A stretch of DNA of 64,000 nucleotides from Candidatus Endonucleibacter bathymodioli (GCA_030674915.1 JASXSV010000002.1:199545-263544), one strand, 5' to 3'. Numbered from the stretch's first letter, positions 41,033 through 51,490 are shown. A program made the numbers and translations. The notes: generated by a model from the letters alone, not told the origin.

Positions 41033-42096
41033 TGCTCTAGTCCGTTGTTGTTATATTCACATAAATTTAAGTATAGACACTACAAGTGGGGAAATACAAA
41101 GCCATGTTGACGTATTGGTGTGATGGGTTAACTAGTCATTAAGACATAAATGATGAGCAATGTTCGTGATGACTGGGTAAACAGAAAAATTCAAAATATA
41201 AAAAGCAGGAGTGCAGGCCATAGGATACAAGAATAGAGAGAGATGTACTTTTATTTGTGTGGGGGTTGAATATTTATTTGTCTGATGTAGATAATTGCAT
41301 ATTCATAACTCAAACAGGGAGAATTTTTTATTAGATATTTTATTTCTGGCGTTACTATATGTAACAGCAAGGACGTTATTGTTCTTTAATTAGTTTTTAT
41401 GAATAATACATGTTTGCAATCCTGTGGTTTCGAATTATAATGAAAGTTATAGTGTTTGTATATAATACAGTTTTTGGTAATAAGTTTAATCTTTGAGAAA
41501 AACAGAACGCTGGTATAATAAGGATCTTTTCTTACCAGCTGCACTATTGGGAAAGTAGTGATAAAAAGCCGTATGAAACGTAATAATGTTAGATCATGAA
41601 AGGATGTTCTGGTTTATTTATTGGGCTAAATCTCAATAAACTAATGTTGTAGTATTTTGATGGTTTCGAGCAATAAATATTGCAAGCGCTAACCTATTAT
41701 TGGTTGCAGAGATTACATAAATGGGCCGTATATTTATTAGCTCCTGCAACTGTATGGCATGTGTGTGAGTCAGTATGGGGCGAGACTATAATAACCATGT
41801 ACGATACTTTGTCAGATGGTATTTACCAACAGGTATTGAGTTTGATTAAGTGACAGATGATTAAATAGTCACCTGAAAATTAGAGACTGTCGATTACCAA
41901 GAGAATTATTGAAATGTATGCAAGTATGCTTAGTTGTAGAATAAATATTTTATAATTACTTTATGAATGTTTTTTGGAAGTGCATAAATTTCAGTATACT
42001 GGATAAGGGTATTAATTAGTCCAGCTGCTAATAGACTGTTAGGGAAAATCCACATTTATTCGGTTGAGTAGTACGATAATAATATTTGAGGTTGTC
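41033..42096. other. AT-rich divergent intergenic region between giant B and the type I secretion operon
   Basis: No open frame of note on either strand. Both flanking operons start outward from it, so it should hold two divergent promoters. I could not assign -35/-10 boxes, operators or an RNA gene with confidence. At over 1 kb it is unusually long for this window. Confidence 0.5.
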
Positions 42097-44262
42097 ATGA
42101 ACTCAGTACCGACTAAAGACTCTTGGGGTGCCTCTGGCAAGCCATGCTCTCGAGCTGACCCCCTGCTTGATTGTCTTAAAATTTTAACTAGATATTATGG
42201 CAATCCTTATTCCTCTCAATCGCTTACTGTAGGGCTACCATTAGAAAATGGTGCGTTAACACCGGAGCTTTTTATTCGTGCGGCTGAGAGAGCTAGCCTC
42301 TCATCAAAACTTAAGGTCAGAAAGTTATCTGATATTTCATCGCTTGTTGTTCCTGCTGTTTTACTCATGAAAGAAAGAAAAGCGTGTATTTTACTCAGTA
42401 TTGATAATGATACTAATCAGGCAACAATTATTTCCCCTGATTCTGAAGATGGAGAGCAAAGCATTTCGTTAGATAATCTAACTAAGTATTATGATGGTAG
42501 TGCTATTTACGTAAGAGAAAAGCACAGGTACGACATGCGCACTCCTCAGAGTCTTAATGTGCGCTCACGTCATTGGTTTTGGGGAACGATTCTGGGTTCT
42601 TGGAGGATTTATAGGGATGTTATTGTGGCATCTCTTCTTATTAATATATTTGTCCTTGTCAGTCCGATGTTCACCATGAACGTTTATGATCGGGTAGTAC
42701 CAAATGCTGCATTTGATACTTTATGGGTGCTAGCTTTGGGAGCATTTATTATTTTTTCTTTTGACTTGGTAATGAAAACAATTCGTGGGTATTTCATTGA
42801 TCTTGCAGGTAAAAAATCTGACATATTGATTTCTTCAAGAGTAATGGAGCGAGTGCTTGGTCTTAAAATGTCTGCCAAGCCTGTTTCGGTTGGTTCGTTT
42901 GCAAAAAATCTACAAGACTTTGACTCTATTCGTGACTTTATCACATCATCCACGATCGCAGCGTTAGTGGACTTGCCGTTTACACTAATTATCCTCATCG
43001 TTATAGCTATTCTTGGTGGTCCAATTGTAATAATTCCTATTACAGGGATGATTATTATTGGTATTTATAGTTGTGCCATTCAAGGGCCTTTAAAGAACTC
43101 TGTAGAGAAAACATTGAGATCAGGATCTCAAAAGAATGCAGTATTGATTGAAAGTCTTTCGGGAATGGAAACAATAAAAATTGCTCAAGCAGAGGGTGAA
43201 ATTCAACGTAGATGGGAAAAAGTAGTGGGTCATATTGCAACATGGAACGTTAAAACTAAATTGTTGAGTGCTTCCGCATCAAATTTTAGTGCTTACATTC
43301 AGCAACTCACAACAGTATGTAATGTAATAGGAGGCGTTTATCTTATTACGGATGGTGCGCTAAGTATGGGGGGGCTTATTGCCATCTCCATGCTTTCTGG
43401 CCGTTGCCTTGCACCAATGGCTATGGTTGCAAACTTGGCTACTCGCTACAATCAGGCAAAGTCTGCGCTGAGTGGACTTAATGAAGTTATGCAGATGCCA
43501 ATAGAGCGCCCGAATGATAGGAATTTCAGCCATAGACCTGACTTAAAAGGGGATTTGGAATTTGACAGTGTTAGTTTCAAATACCCTGGAGAAGAGGTTC
43601 ATGCTATACGGGATGTGTCATTAAAAATTAAAGCAGGGGAAAGGGTGGGCATAATCGGGCGCATCGGTTCTGGAAAAACAACACTTGGGAAAATGATACT
43701 TAATCTTTATGAACCTGAGGCAGGAGCCATTAGAGCGGATGGTATTGATTTAAGGCAGATAAACCCCAGTGATTTGCGTAGATGTATTGGTTGCGTTTCT
43801 CAAGACATAATTTTGTTTTTTGGTAGCATCAAAGACAATATTGTCTTTGGTGCTAGCTATGTGGATGACGAGATGCTATTAAGGGCAGCTGAAATTTCCG
43901 GAGTTACGGAATTTTCTAATAAGCATCCTTTGGGGCTCGATATGAATGTTGGTGAACGAGGACAAAATCTTTCCGGAGGACAGCGTCAAAGTATTGCTAT
44001 AGCACGGGCTTTGCTAATGGATCCGTCAATTCTTGTACTGGATGAACCAACAAGTGCTATGGATAACACCACCGAGCTTAGGATTAAGAGTCAATTAACA
44101 AATGATGATAAAAATAAAACTTTAATTTTGATCACGCATAAGGCTTCAATGCTAGAGTTGGTCGATAGAATAATTGTTGTTGATGGAGGTCATATTATCG
44201 CTGATGATTCAAAGGAACGGATACTTACTGCGTTAAAGTTGGGTAAGCTAAAAATGAGTTAG
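42097..44262 (+). CDS. Type I secretion ABC transporter with peptidase-like N-domain (LapB/LssB-like)
   Basis: 721 residues from the ATG at 42097, which has TGAGG 6 nt upstream; an in-frame TTG at 42064 is less likely. Residues about 15-140 form a C39-peptidase-like domain (DPLLDCLKILTRYYG, then LTPELFIRAAERA), as in LapB/LssB transporters where it is usually catalytically dead and binds cargo. Next come six transmembrane helices (about 165-460) and the ATPase with Walker A GRIGSGKTT, signature LSGGQRQ, Walker B LVLDEPTSAMD and the ITHKA switch histidine. It powers one-step export of large adhesins or RTX-like proteins across both membranes. The HlyD partner begins 9 bp downstream. No TolC/LapE-type outer membrane gene is nearby. 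Confidence 0.93.
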   Translation: MNSVPTKDSWGASGKPCSRADPLLDCLKILTRYYGNPYSSQSLTVGLPLENGALTPELFIRAAERASLSSKLKVRKLSDISSLVVPAVLLMKERKACILLSIDNDTNQATIISPDSEDGEQSISLDNLTKYYDGSAIYVREKHRYDMRTPQSLNVRSRHWFWGTILGSWRIYRDVIVASLLINIFVLVSPMFTMNVYDRVVPNAAFDTLWVLALGAFIIFSFDLVMKTIRGYFIDLAGKKSDILISSRVMERVLGLKMSAKPVSVGSFAKNLQDFDSIRDFITSSTIAALVDLPFTLIILIVIAILGGPIVIIPITGMIIIGIYSCAIQGPLKNSVEKTLRSGSQKNAVLIESLSGMETIKIAQAEGEIQRRWEKVVGHIATWNVKTKLLSASASNFSAYIQQLTTVCNVIGGVYLITDGALSMGGLIAISMLSGRCLAPMAMVANLATRYNQAKSALSGLNEVMQMPIERPNDRNFSHRPDLKGDLEFDSVSFKYPGEEVHAIRDVSLKIKAGERVGIIGRIGSGKTTLGKMILNLYEPEAGAIRADGIDLRQINPSDLRRCIGCVSQDIILFFGSIKDNIVFGASYVDDEMLLRAAEISGVTEFSNKHPLGLDMNVGERGQNLSGGQRQSIAIARALLMDPSILVLDEPTSAMDNTTELRIKSQLTNDDKNKTLILITHKASMLELVDRIIVVDGGHIIADDSKERILTALKLGKLKMS

Positions 44263-44271
44263 GATTGGATT

Positions 44272-45738
44272 ATGAAAAAAAGTATGGATAATAAAAAAAC
44301 TCAGTCTATGCCTGTGGAGGCATCTGATCACAAAAAAGGAGGCCCAGTGCATGAGTCGTTTGGAAAACTATTGCACAATACGGAGGATCAGCTTCTTTCC
44401 GGAGACTTGGGTGATATTCAGAAAAATGCCAATGCTGAAGACCTGGAGTTTATGTCTGATACCAGCGCTGCCATGCTTATTCGAACACCAAAAGGTGGGC
44501 GTGTACTTATTGGTGTCATGTTTCTGGCTATAGTTTCAGCTATTGTGTGGGCGAGCTTTGCGCAGTTGGATGAAATAACCCGAGGCAGTGGAAAAATTAT
44601 TCCATCTTCGCGTTTGCAGATTATTCAAAACCTTGAAGGTGGCATTCTTAAAGAGTTATATGTAAAAGAAGGTCAGTGGGTGTTAGCGGGAGACGCCCTT
44701 TTGCAGCTAGATGATACTCAGTTCAGAGCATCGTTTCGGGAGGGGGCTGTTGAGTATTATGGTGGTCTGGCAAAAGCGTACAGATTAAAAGCAGAGCTGT
44801 CAGGAGAGAAACTAGTTTTTCCAGCAGTGCTTGATAAGTATGAGAATTATACTTCAAGAGAAAGAGATGTTTATGGCCAGCGTGCTAAAGCGCTTCAGGG
44901 CGAGCTTAATATACTAGGAAAGCAAGCTGTACAGGCTTATCACGCACTTACCTCGACCCATGCCCGGTATGAGTTTTTATCGAAAGGCTACCAGTTGGGC
45001 GCAAAAGAGTTGGCTCTAACTAGGCCGTTGGCAGAACAAGGTGTCATTTCTCAAGTGGAATTATTGCAGCTTGAGCAAAAAGTGAATGATCTTGATGCGG
45101 AGCGACGCATGGTTGAACTGTCGTCACCAAAGCTTAAAGCAGCTTATGAAGAAGTCATAGCCAAAAAAGAGGAAGTTGCTATGAAATTTCGTGAAGAAGT
45201 GGTGGAAGAATTAAAAGATATTGAGATTGATATTGGGCAATTGGCTGCAATTCAGGCAGGTATGCAAGATCAGATGACACGCACATTGGTTCTTGCTCCG
45301 TTGACAGGAATTATCAAGAAAATTGATGTAACCACCATTGGCGGAGTTGTTCAGGCAGGCATGAAATTGATGGAAATTGTACCTGTTGAAGATTCTTTGC
45401 TGGTGGAAATTAATATTCAGCCAAAAGATATTGGGTTTCTTCGACACGGGATGAGGGCTGTCGTTAAATTAACTGCTTATGATTATGCTATTTATGGGGG
45501 GCTTGAGGGGGTTGTCGAACATATTAGTGCGGATACCATTCGAAATAAGGATGAGGAGAGTTTTTATGTTGTTCGCATTCGAACCACCAAAAGTTATCTG
45601 GGACACACAAGTGAGGAGATGAAAATAATCCCAGGCATGCGAACTAGTGTTGATATTATTACGGGCCAAAAGACAGTTATGCAGTATTTGCTAAAGCCTG
45701 TGTTAAGAGCGCAACAAAATGCACTGACCGAACGCTAG
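44272..45738 (+). CDS. HlyD/LapC-family type I secretion membrane fusion protein
   Basis: 488 residues with one N-terminal transmembrane helix (about 83-100, GVMFLAIVSAIVWASFAQL), the lipoyl/barrel-sandwich hybrid half GGILKELYVKEGQWVLAGD, a long periplasmic helical hairpin (about 165-320), and the second half with LAPLTGIIKKIDV and PKDIGFLRHGMRAVVKLTAYDY, the HlyD family signature. It links the inner-membrane ABC transporter to an outer-membrane channel. The cytosolic tail before the helix is about 80 residues, longer than in many HlyD proteins. It starts 9 bp after the ABC gene, so the two are co-transcribed. Confidence 0.93.
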   Translation: MKKSMDNKKTQSMPVEASDHKKGGPVHESFGKLLHNTEDQLLSGDLGDIQKNANAEDLEFMSDTSAAMLIRTPKGGRVLIGVMFLAIVSAIVWASFAQLDEITRGSGKIIPSSRLQIIQNLEGGILKELYVKEGQWVLAGDALLQLDDTQFRASFREGAVEYYGGLAKAYRLKAELSGEKLVFPAVLDKYENYTSRERDVYGQRAKALQGELNILGKQAVQAYHALTSTHARYEFLSKGYQLGAKELALTRPLAEQGVISQVELLQLEQKVNDLDAERRMVELSSPKLKAAYEEVIAKKEEVAMKFREEVVEELKDIEIDIGQLAAIQAGMQDQMTRTLVLAPLTGIIKKIDVTTIGGVVQAGMKLMEIVPVEDSLLVEINIQPKDIGFLRHGMRAVVKLTAYDYAIYGGLEGVVEHISADTIRNKDEESFYVVRIRTTKSYLGHTSEEMKIIPGMRTSVDIITGQKTVMQYLLKPVLRAQQNALTER

Positions 45739-46028
45739 TGTTGTGTTAATTCTCTGTTTTGACCTGTTTAATGAAATTTATTTGAATGAATACCCAGCTC
45801 TTTGTGTCTCACAGAGAGTGCAGGGAATATTTAATCTGCGAACTGCTGTATTTCGGTGATTGATGATCACACCGCTCTAGCTATGAACGCAGTTTAGCAA
45901 TACAGTATATATAAGGCACATGATAATGTGATACGTATTTCGCATAACTAAATGTGTTCAACGAGTGGCTATGTCGTTCGATTTTCATGAAAGACAAAAA
46001 CCTAATATAGTATGGCAAAAGGACGGCC

Positions 46029-47465
46029 ATGAAGACTGATCTTGAAAATATCACCACTATTCAAGCTCCTGTGCAGCATAATGCTGGGAAAGCTTATGTT
46101 GAACTACTGCAGCCTTTTGCATCTCAAAATACAGGCGACAGTAAGGTGTCTCATTTAAAATGGATATCAGGCAACGAAGTAGGAGTTAGTTTATCTCTGG
46201 GAGGTACTCAGCTGGAAATTGACCTTGATGCTTACGATTTCATTATTGAGGATAGCGCTGAGGAGCTACGCTATCAATATCGTATTGACACACACCATAG
46301 TAGTTATTCGCAAAACACTGTAACTATAACAATAAGGGCGGATGCGAATGACCATCCTGTTGTATTTTCGGCCATATTAACTACAGATGAGGCCTTGGAT
46401 GCGGATACCGAACTTAACGAAACCACGTATGTAAGTGAATTTCAAGACCCCATATCAGAAGTGCCACCCAGCGAAGGCTTCTCTATTGTTGATACTGGTC
46501 AGGATAAAGCTGAACATACTATAAGCACGAGTGTTGAGCTCATGAGCGCAAACTTAAATGATGAGTATGAAGATGGGAGTGACTACGATTCAGGGCAAAT
46601 TGATGGGGGTGAAGTAATAGATGGTTTAGAGCTAGAACCTGTGTCACCGGAAGAGGAATTGACAAGCTTGGTTGCGAGTTTGTCCGATGGAACAGAGAAG
46701 GAGTATCATGAGCTGTCAGAGTCTACGGATGGCCTGGAGCTGCTGGTAGAGCAGTTAGGGCGTGATCACGAAGTAGAAAGAAACTCTACTGACACCTTTC
46801 TGCAGGAACAGTCTGAGCAAGAGGAGAAGGTAAGCCCTATTTTATGTCAGGAAATGATGATTGCTAGTGCTGAGAATTATGTCTTTGAGCTTGCCGACTT
46901 CGATCCCAAGGGGCATGGTTTGGAAGCAGTTCGTCTGGATGGAATTCCTGAAAAAGGACATTTGTTGTATAATAAAGAACCTGTCATTGTTGGGCAAGAG
47001 ATCCCCAGACTAGATCTGTTAACAGGGAGGTTGAGATTTGAGTCGTGTGGTGAGCATTCAACGTCAGGGGAGATGCGTTTTTTATACTCTGTTTGTTATA
47101 AGGGGCAAACATTTGATGCTCAAATGAATTCAGACCCATCTGTGCATGTTTCACTATCTATAGACGTGACGGCTAATATTAGTAATGTTCTTGTGGCAAG
47201 CGGTAATATTGGCCTCTGTACGGATGATCTAGCAACTGTAGAGTTGATTTCTGGAACAGTAGATGGGTTATATGGAGCTCTTACAATTAACAGTAATGGT
47301 TACTGGAGCTATGAAGCCGATAGCTCGCAGCCTGCTCTTGTTCAGTTAGGAGAAGGTGAGTTTTTGTACGAGAGAATACTTGTTTCGGCAGAGCATGGGC
47401 ATTCTTGTATCATATCTCTTACAATAATAGGGCCGTGGGGCGAAGCACAGATAGTGATAAAGTGA
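46029..47465 (+). CDS. Acidic VCBS/cadherin-like protein, candidate type I secretion cargo
   Basis: 478 residues, very acidic, with no Sec signal peptide. The N-terminal 120 residues look beta-rich, the middle (about 130-260) is a Glu/Asp/Ser-rich linker, and the C-terminus carries two Ig-like units. The first has LLTGRLRFES with FLYSV--KGQTFD (cadherin-like), and the last is a VCBS-type repeat (GTVDGLYGALTINSNGYWSYEAD, then a VQLGEGE and SLTIIG ending). VCBS repeats are common in LapA-type adhesins exported by type I secretion. It lies 290 bp after the HlyD gene on the same strand. No GG-x-G-x-D RTX calcium repeats are seen, and it is short for an adhesin. It could also be a secretion-associated accessory protein. 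Confidence 0.65.
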   Translation: MKTDLENITTIQAPVQHNAGKAYVELLQPFASQNTGDSKVSHLKWISGNEVGVSLSLGGTQLEIDLDAYDFIIEDSAEELRYQYRIDTHHSSYSQNTVTITIRADANDHPVVFSAILTTDEALDADTELNETTYVSEFQDPISEVPPSEGFSIVDTGQDKAEHTISTSVELMSANLNDEYEDGSDYDSGQIDGGEVIDGLELEPVSPEEELTSLVASLSDGTEKEYHELSESTDGLELLVEQLGRDHEVERNSTDTFLQEQSEQEEKVSPILCQEMMIASAENYVFELADFDPKGHGLEAVRLDGIPEKGHLLYNKEPVIVGQEIPRLDLLTGRLRFESCGEHSTSGEMRFLYSVCYKGQTFDAQMNSDPSVHVSLSIDVTANISNVLVASGNIGLCTDDLATVELISGTVDGLYGALTINSNGYWSYEADSSQPALVQLGEGEFLYERILVSAEHGHSCIISLTIIGPWGEAQIVIK

Positions 47466-47651
47466 TGTCTATACAATCCACTGTTACAGTGTGCGTAGGA
47501 GACAAGCGAGCGAAGTCCTATAAGCCTACGAGTAGTAGGCAATTTGGGGGAGTGAGAGTAGTCAAGAGCGGTAGACCTTCTATGGGTATAGGTTTAGGGA
47601 AAGTGTTTTTTTGCTATTGATCCTAATTATTTTCGTTTTTTAAACAGCTTC

Positions 47652-48833
47652 TTAGTAATTGGTATCTATTGTGCTTTCTTCATCAATATGGGAGTTATTA
47701 ATTTCCCAGTTAGCGAAGTCGGAAGCTAAGATTGTTGTGCAAATAAAAGAACTTTCATTAAAGTTGGCATTACAAAAATCAGCATTATCAATAACTAAAT
47801 GGTCAAGTCTGCATTTCGTAAATATTGGGGCATTTTCACAGCTATAGCAATCTGTCATAATTCCTTTATTAAAAATAACATTGTCAAATATTGCACCGTC
47901 AAACAGTGCTGTGTTTATATGTACCCGATCTAGTCTGCTATTGGACATATTAGTACCAGAAAATTGAGGCTCGTCCAGTTCGCAATCTGTTATTAGGATA
48001 TTGTTCATGGAGGAGTTTGAAAATATTGGGCCTTCTTCAAAACTATCACAGCTGCGGAAGCAGCAGTCATCTAATGTAGCACTATCAAAATGAGTATTGT
48101 TTAGGGTACAGTCTCTGAACAGCATGTTTTTTATTTCTGCATGAGACATATCGGTACTAGCCAAAAAACTTTGGACTACTTGGCTGTTAAAGAGCTTGGT
48201 ACCCTTGCAGGAAGTTTTATAAAGACTCATGGCTTTCATGGAACAGTTATCAATTATCGTTTGGTCCAAGGTGCTGTGATCAAGATTAGTCGCAAAAAGG
48301 TTGCAGTCTATAATCCGCGCATTGAATAGATTGCACTGTCTTAGGTCAGCACCATTAAGGTTGCAGTCATTAAAAGTAACATTGGTCAAATCTGATTTTC
48401 GAAAGTCTGCACCAGAAAGGTCACAACGTGTAAAAATGACATCTCTGAGTGCGCACTCTCTCAGTTTGGTATTTCTGAATAAACTTTCTGTAAATCGTAC
48501 TCGCTTAAGATCACGTCCTGAGAGGGTCAGCCCCTGGAAAAAAGCTCCGTGCGGAACGGTATAGCCGGGGTGAAGGCTTTTTAGCAGAGATTGGATAGAT
48601 TTGGATCGTTTTTTTTCATGATATAGGGATGCTTGAATGTCATTCTGTGATTTTACCATGTAGTCAAGGATGTTTTTTAACGTCATATCACTCTTTTGGG
48701 TGAGTCCTGTCGTTTTAATGCTATCCACATCTAGGATAGGTGGGCGGCCAAGTTTGAGTGATGATTTTATTTCAGCGTCTTTGATATGGGCATTGCGATT
48801 TTTTTTATTATCAGGTTTATCGCCATTTCTCAT
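47652..48833 (-). CDS. Pentapeptide-repeat protein, 393 residues
   Basis: Residues about 95-370 show continuous A(D/N)LxX-type repeats (GADFRKSDLTNVTF, GADLRQCNLFNARI, and many more), which form a right-handed quadrilateral beta-helix. The first ~95 residues are basic and helical and contain no signal peptide or membrane segment. Family members act as DNA-gyrase-protecting DNA mimics (Qnr, MfpA), toxin-immunity factors or bacterial effectors; which applies is not visible here. It is tail-to-tail with the VCBS-like gene. Confidence 0.88.
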   Translation of the reverse strand: MRNGDKPDNKKNRNAHIKDAEIKSSLKLGRPPILDVDSIKTTGLTQKSDMTLKNILDYMVKSQNDIQASLYHEKKRSKSIQSLLKSLHPGYTVPHGAFFQGLTLSGRDLKRVRFTESLFRNTKLRECALRDVIFTRCDLSGADFRKSDLTNVTFNDCNLNGADLRQCNLFNARIIDCNLFATNLDHSTLDQTIIDNCSMKAMSLYKTSCKGTKLFNSQVVQSFLASTDMSHAEIKNMLFRDCTLNNTHFDSATLDDCCFRSCDSFEEGPIFSNSSMNNILITDCELDEPQFSGTNMSNSRLDRVHINTALFDGAIFDNVIFNKGIMTDCYSCENAPIFTKCRLDHLVIDNADFCNANFNESSFICTTILASDFANWEINNSHIDEESTIDTNY

Positions 48834-48879
48834 GTGTCTCTTCCTTCTGGGATTGGGGGTACTTGGTATTTAAAGGTAT

Positions 48880-49152
48880 TTAAAGGTGCAAATGTGAAAG
48901 GTACTGCTCTAACTTTTGCGCTCTAGCTCGTCGTTGTGCTTTGCTAACCGCCTGCCAGTGTCTCCAATTGTTGTGGGTCTCTAATGCTAAATAATCGGCT
49001 GATGCTGGTAAAATATGAGCCAAAATAATGGCAGTTACGCATTTATCTGGTTTTTTTGCATGTAGTACGGCATGTAGGCAAATGCTATCGGATAAATATA
49101 CTGTTCGTGAATTTGAAATATTGATAGGTGTTTTCGCGAGATTATGATGGAT
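48880..49152 (-). pseudogene. Unrecognised coding fragment without start codon
   Basis: A 90-codon open frame reading DSICLHAVLHAKKPDKC, HILPASADYLALETHNNW and AVSKAQRRARAQKLEQYL up to a TAA at 48880. The composition is protein-like, but no ATG/GTG start precedes it and a stop lies at 49153. It is likely the 3' remnant of a gene whose 5' part is lost. The family is not recognised. Confidence 0.35.
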
Positions 49153-49274
49153 TCAGTAATCTGAATAAGGGGTTATGTGTTTTAGCTGTAATATGATGCT
49201 GTAGTCGGGAATAATAAAATAAAAAAGAAAATGACATAAGTCAGAAGTGGAAGATCAGGTAGCACTGGGAGCTT

Positions 49275-49530
49275 GCATGTGAATAAAGGCATAAAACAAC
49301 TGGCCAGTGAGTATGACGTCGCAGTCGTGCAGGTGAGTTAGTTGAAGTGCGAATTACTCCAGGGGGGGGATTCCTGAGCTCTGTTATAAAACAAAGGCTG
49401 AGGTGGGTTCAGGCGTGCTTACAGCTCCTCTATATCAGAAAATCGGTCGGCGTAAGATGGAGGAGCTGGACTGGTTGAAAAAAACTGGAAATGTTCATTG
49501 ATGACAAATGCCGGTATATAGACCCAAGTC
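49275..49530 (+). pseudogene. IS3-family orfA remnant
   Basis: Frameshifted pieces read KGIKQLASEYDVAVVQV (helix-turn-helix) and later APLYQKIGRRKMEELDWLKK, the canonical end of IS3-family OrfA (LYxxIGxLxxELDWLKKK). No orfB follows. It is dead. Confidence 0.6.
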
Positions 49531-49683
49531 ATTCAGAGATAAGCACTCAGTATCAGTGAGAGCTGATAGGAAGTGCCTTTAATTTGTTGGTTTACTATCT
49601 TGACAGGGGAGTCAGTTATAATCGTATCAAAATATCTTTTACGTCGCCAGCAGACCGTTATGCGCTCTAGTTATGCCGTGATT

Positions 49684-49780
49684 TTTGTTAACGGAGCGCA
49701 GGTTTTTTTGAGAGTCGTTTTCTGATTGGTATAGCTAACGAAATACAGAGCCTCTGTCGGAGTATAAAATTAAGTATCAG
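49684..49780 (+). repeat. Dispersed ~98-bp repeat, copy B
   Basis: Matches 16879-16977: TTGTTAAC start, GCAGGTTTTTTTGAG, CGAAATA-AGA and AGTATAAAA in the same order and spacing. The remaining 49781-50076 stretch shows no gene. Confidence 0.6.
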
Positions 49781-50076
49781 ACTGAGACCTTTGCATGATT
49801 GTTCTTTTGCCCGCGGGCTTCGTTAAAAGCGTACTCAAACGATCATTTATAAGCATAAACTATCTCTTTCCGTGCGTTTTTCCTCACCAGCGAACAAAAT
49901 TACGGCTCGTGCAACGGCATCAGACTGTTCTATTTACAATTGCACGAAAATTCACTATTTAGGTGATATGCTGTTAGGTATTTCCGCCTTGTATGCCTTT
50001 CGTTACTTTGGGTTGAGGTCATTATTTATGGTTTAAAGTCATGAATTTAGATATTAGCTCAAAGTTGGAGTGCCAC

Positions 50077-51102
50077 TTATTTTTTCATGTTTTTTAGCCG
50101 ACGTTCAATCTCTTTTTTCAGGTCTTTCTCTAAATTTTGGAACTCCTGGGCTTGACCGTTAATGAAAAAGGATGGGGTCGATGACACGCCAAGCATCTGA
50201 GCAAGATCTATGGCTTTTTGTACATACGTGCCAAATGAGGATTCATCTTTTGTGGCCATACATGCAGTGAATTTGTCTTGATCAAGACCAAGTTCTTTAG
50301 CAATTGTCAAAGGTGAACTCTTGCTTAAACGTGAGCCCATACGGTAAGACTTGTCATGGAATGGCCAGTATTTCCCTTGATTTCCTGCGCAGTAAGCTCC
50401 ATGAGAAACATAAGTGGATATGCCAGGCATTCCTCGGTCAAGCACCGGATAGTCGACATAAAAGAATTGAACCTGATCCGGGAATTCTTTGATAATATCG
50501 TCGACGACTTTTTTTGCTGTTACGCAGTGAGGGCAACGATAATCCGCAAGTTCGACAAGTTTGATAGGCGCACTTTCCTTTCCTTTTGAAGGGAAGGGAG
50601 TGAGATCCATTTTAAGTACAGGAGCTACAGGAGCGGGAAGAAAGCTGACAAATCGGCCATTATTTATTAATTCCTCGATCAGGAGTTCTGCTTTCATCTG
50701 GCGACTTGTCACCTCCAGCCTTGCCTTAATCAGAGGTATAACCTCTTTAAGAGGAGCGCCTATTTTTTCTTTGTTGTCATCATAAAATTTTTGAATTTGC
50801 TTGTCATCAGCAGCGGTGGCAGGTACAAGACTCAGGGAGACTTCGTCTATTGTCGTTTTGTTTTTTTCGGCTATCGTTGCAAAATAAGCATGCAGCATGG
50901 CCTGTTTCACCACTTTGGCCTTCTTCTTTTGGGCTTTGGCTTCTGCTTTGCGGTAAGTATGTTGTAATTTTGAATCGATATCCTCTAGTAGGTATTCTTT
51001 TCCGTCCAGTGAGAATAACGGGACTGACATTTTCTCTGCTAATAAAGTGGCAGGCACTAGGGATATTAATGTGGCCACTGCTAATAATCGTTTGTAAGAC
51101 AT
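50077..51102 (-). CDS. DsbA/Com1-like thioredoxin-fold periplasmic protein
   Basis: 341 residues. A signal peptide (about 1-22, ending LLA) exports it. Residues 25-150 form a charged helical N-terminal extension, possibly a dimerisation or chaperone-like part, and about 175-335 is a DsbA-type thioredoxin fold with the active site CPHC (190-193) and a cis-proline in SSTPSFFING. It probably oxidises or isomerises disulfides of secreted proteins. It resembles the ScsC/Com1 class more than the shorter DsbA at 57.4 kb, which suggests a second disulfide pathway. It stands alone in the minus direction. Confidence 0.85.
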   Translation of the reverse strand: MSYKRLLAVATLISLVPATLLAEKMSVPLFSLDGKEYLLEDIDSKLQHTYRKAEAKAQKKKAKVVKQAMLHAYFATIAEKNKTTIDEVSLSLVPATAADDKQIQKFYDDNKEKIGAPLKEVIPLIKARLEVTSRQMKAELLIEELINNGRFVSFLPAPVAPVLKMDLTPFPSKGKESAPIKLVELADYRCPHCVTAKKVVDDIIKEFPDQVQFFYVDYPVLDRGMPGISTYVSHGAYCAGNQGKYWPFHDKSYRMGSRLSKSSPLTIAKELGLDQDKFTACMATKDESSFGTYVQKAIDLAQMLGVSSTPSFFINGQAQEFQNLEKDLKKEIERRLKNMKK

Positions 51103-51445
51103 TTTTTGTTCTTCAAGTTTAGTAGGTTACAAGTGATTCATAGTGTTATACACTATGGGTCATGCATTAAAAAGAGATCTTTTCGCAAATGCTGTTTTAT
51201 TCCGTGAGGTAATAACCGCAATAAAAACAGCGATGGCGAAGTAAAATATGGTGAGTAAAGGTCTTTCCTATAATCACATTTATGGTTCGTACATAGGTCT
51301 CAATAAGTAAATTAATATTTCGTTCTAAGCATACACCAGTTACACATGAGGATACTTGATTTTGTACTGTTTATCTAGCCATTCTCTCCTCACAGCAAAA
51401 AAGCGAACTTGGAGTCTCTCCACAAGACAGCGCGTAATGCTCTTG
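51103..51445. other. Intergenic gap without a recognised gene
   Basis: It covers the promoter side of the DsbA-like gene and the left flank of the IS5 element. No coding frame or hairpin worth naming was seen. Confidence 0.5.
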
Positions 51446-51490
51446 GGAATCTCTGATTGAATCTCCAAAACCTAGTACAATAGCATTGCT

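Noticed and set aside
44351..44533. Small frame within the HlyD gene
   Set aside because: Out-of-frame shadow of a well-supported gene.
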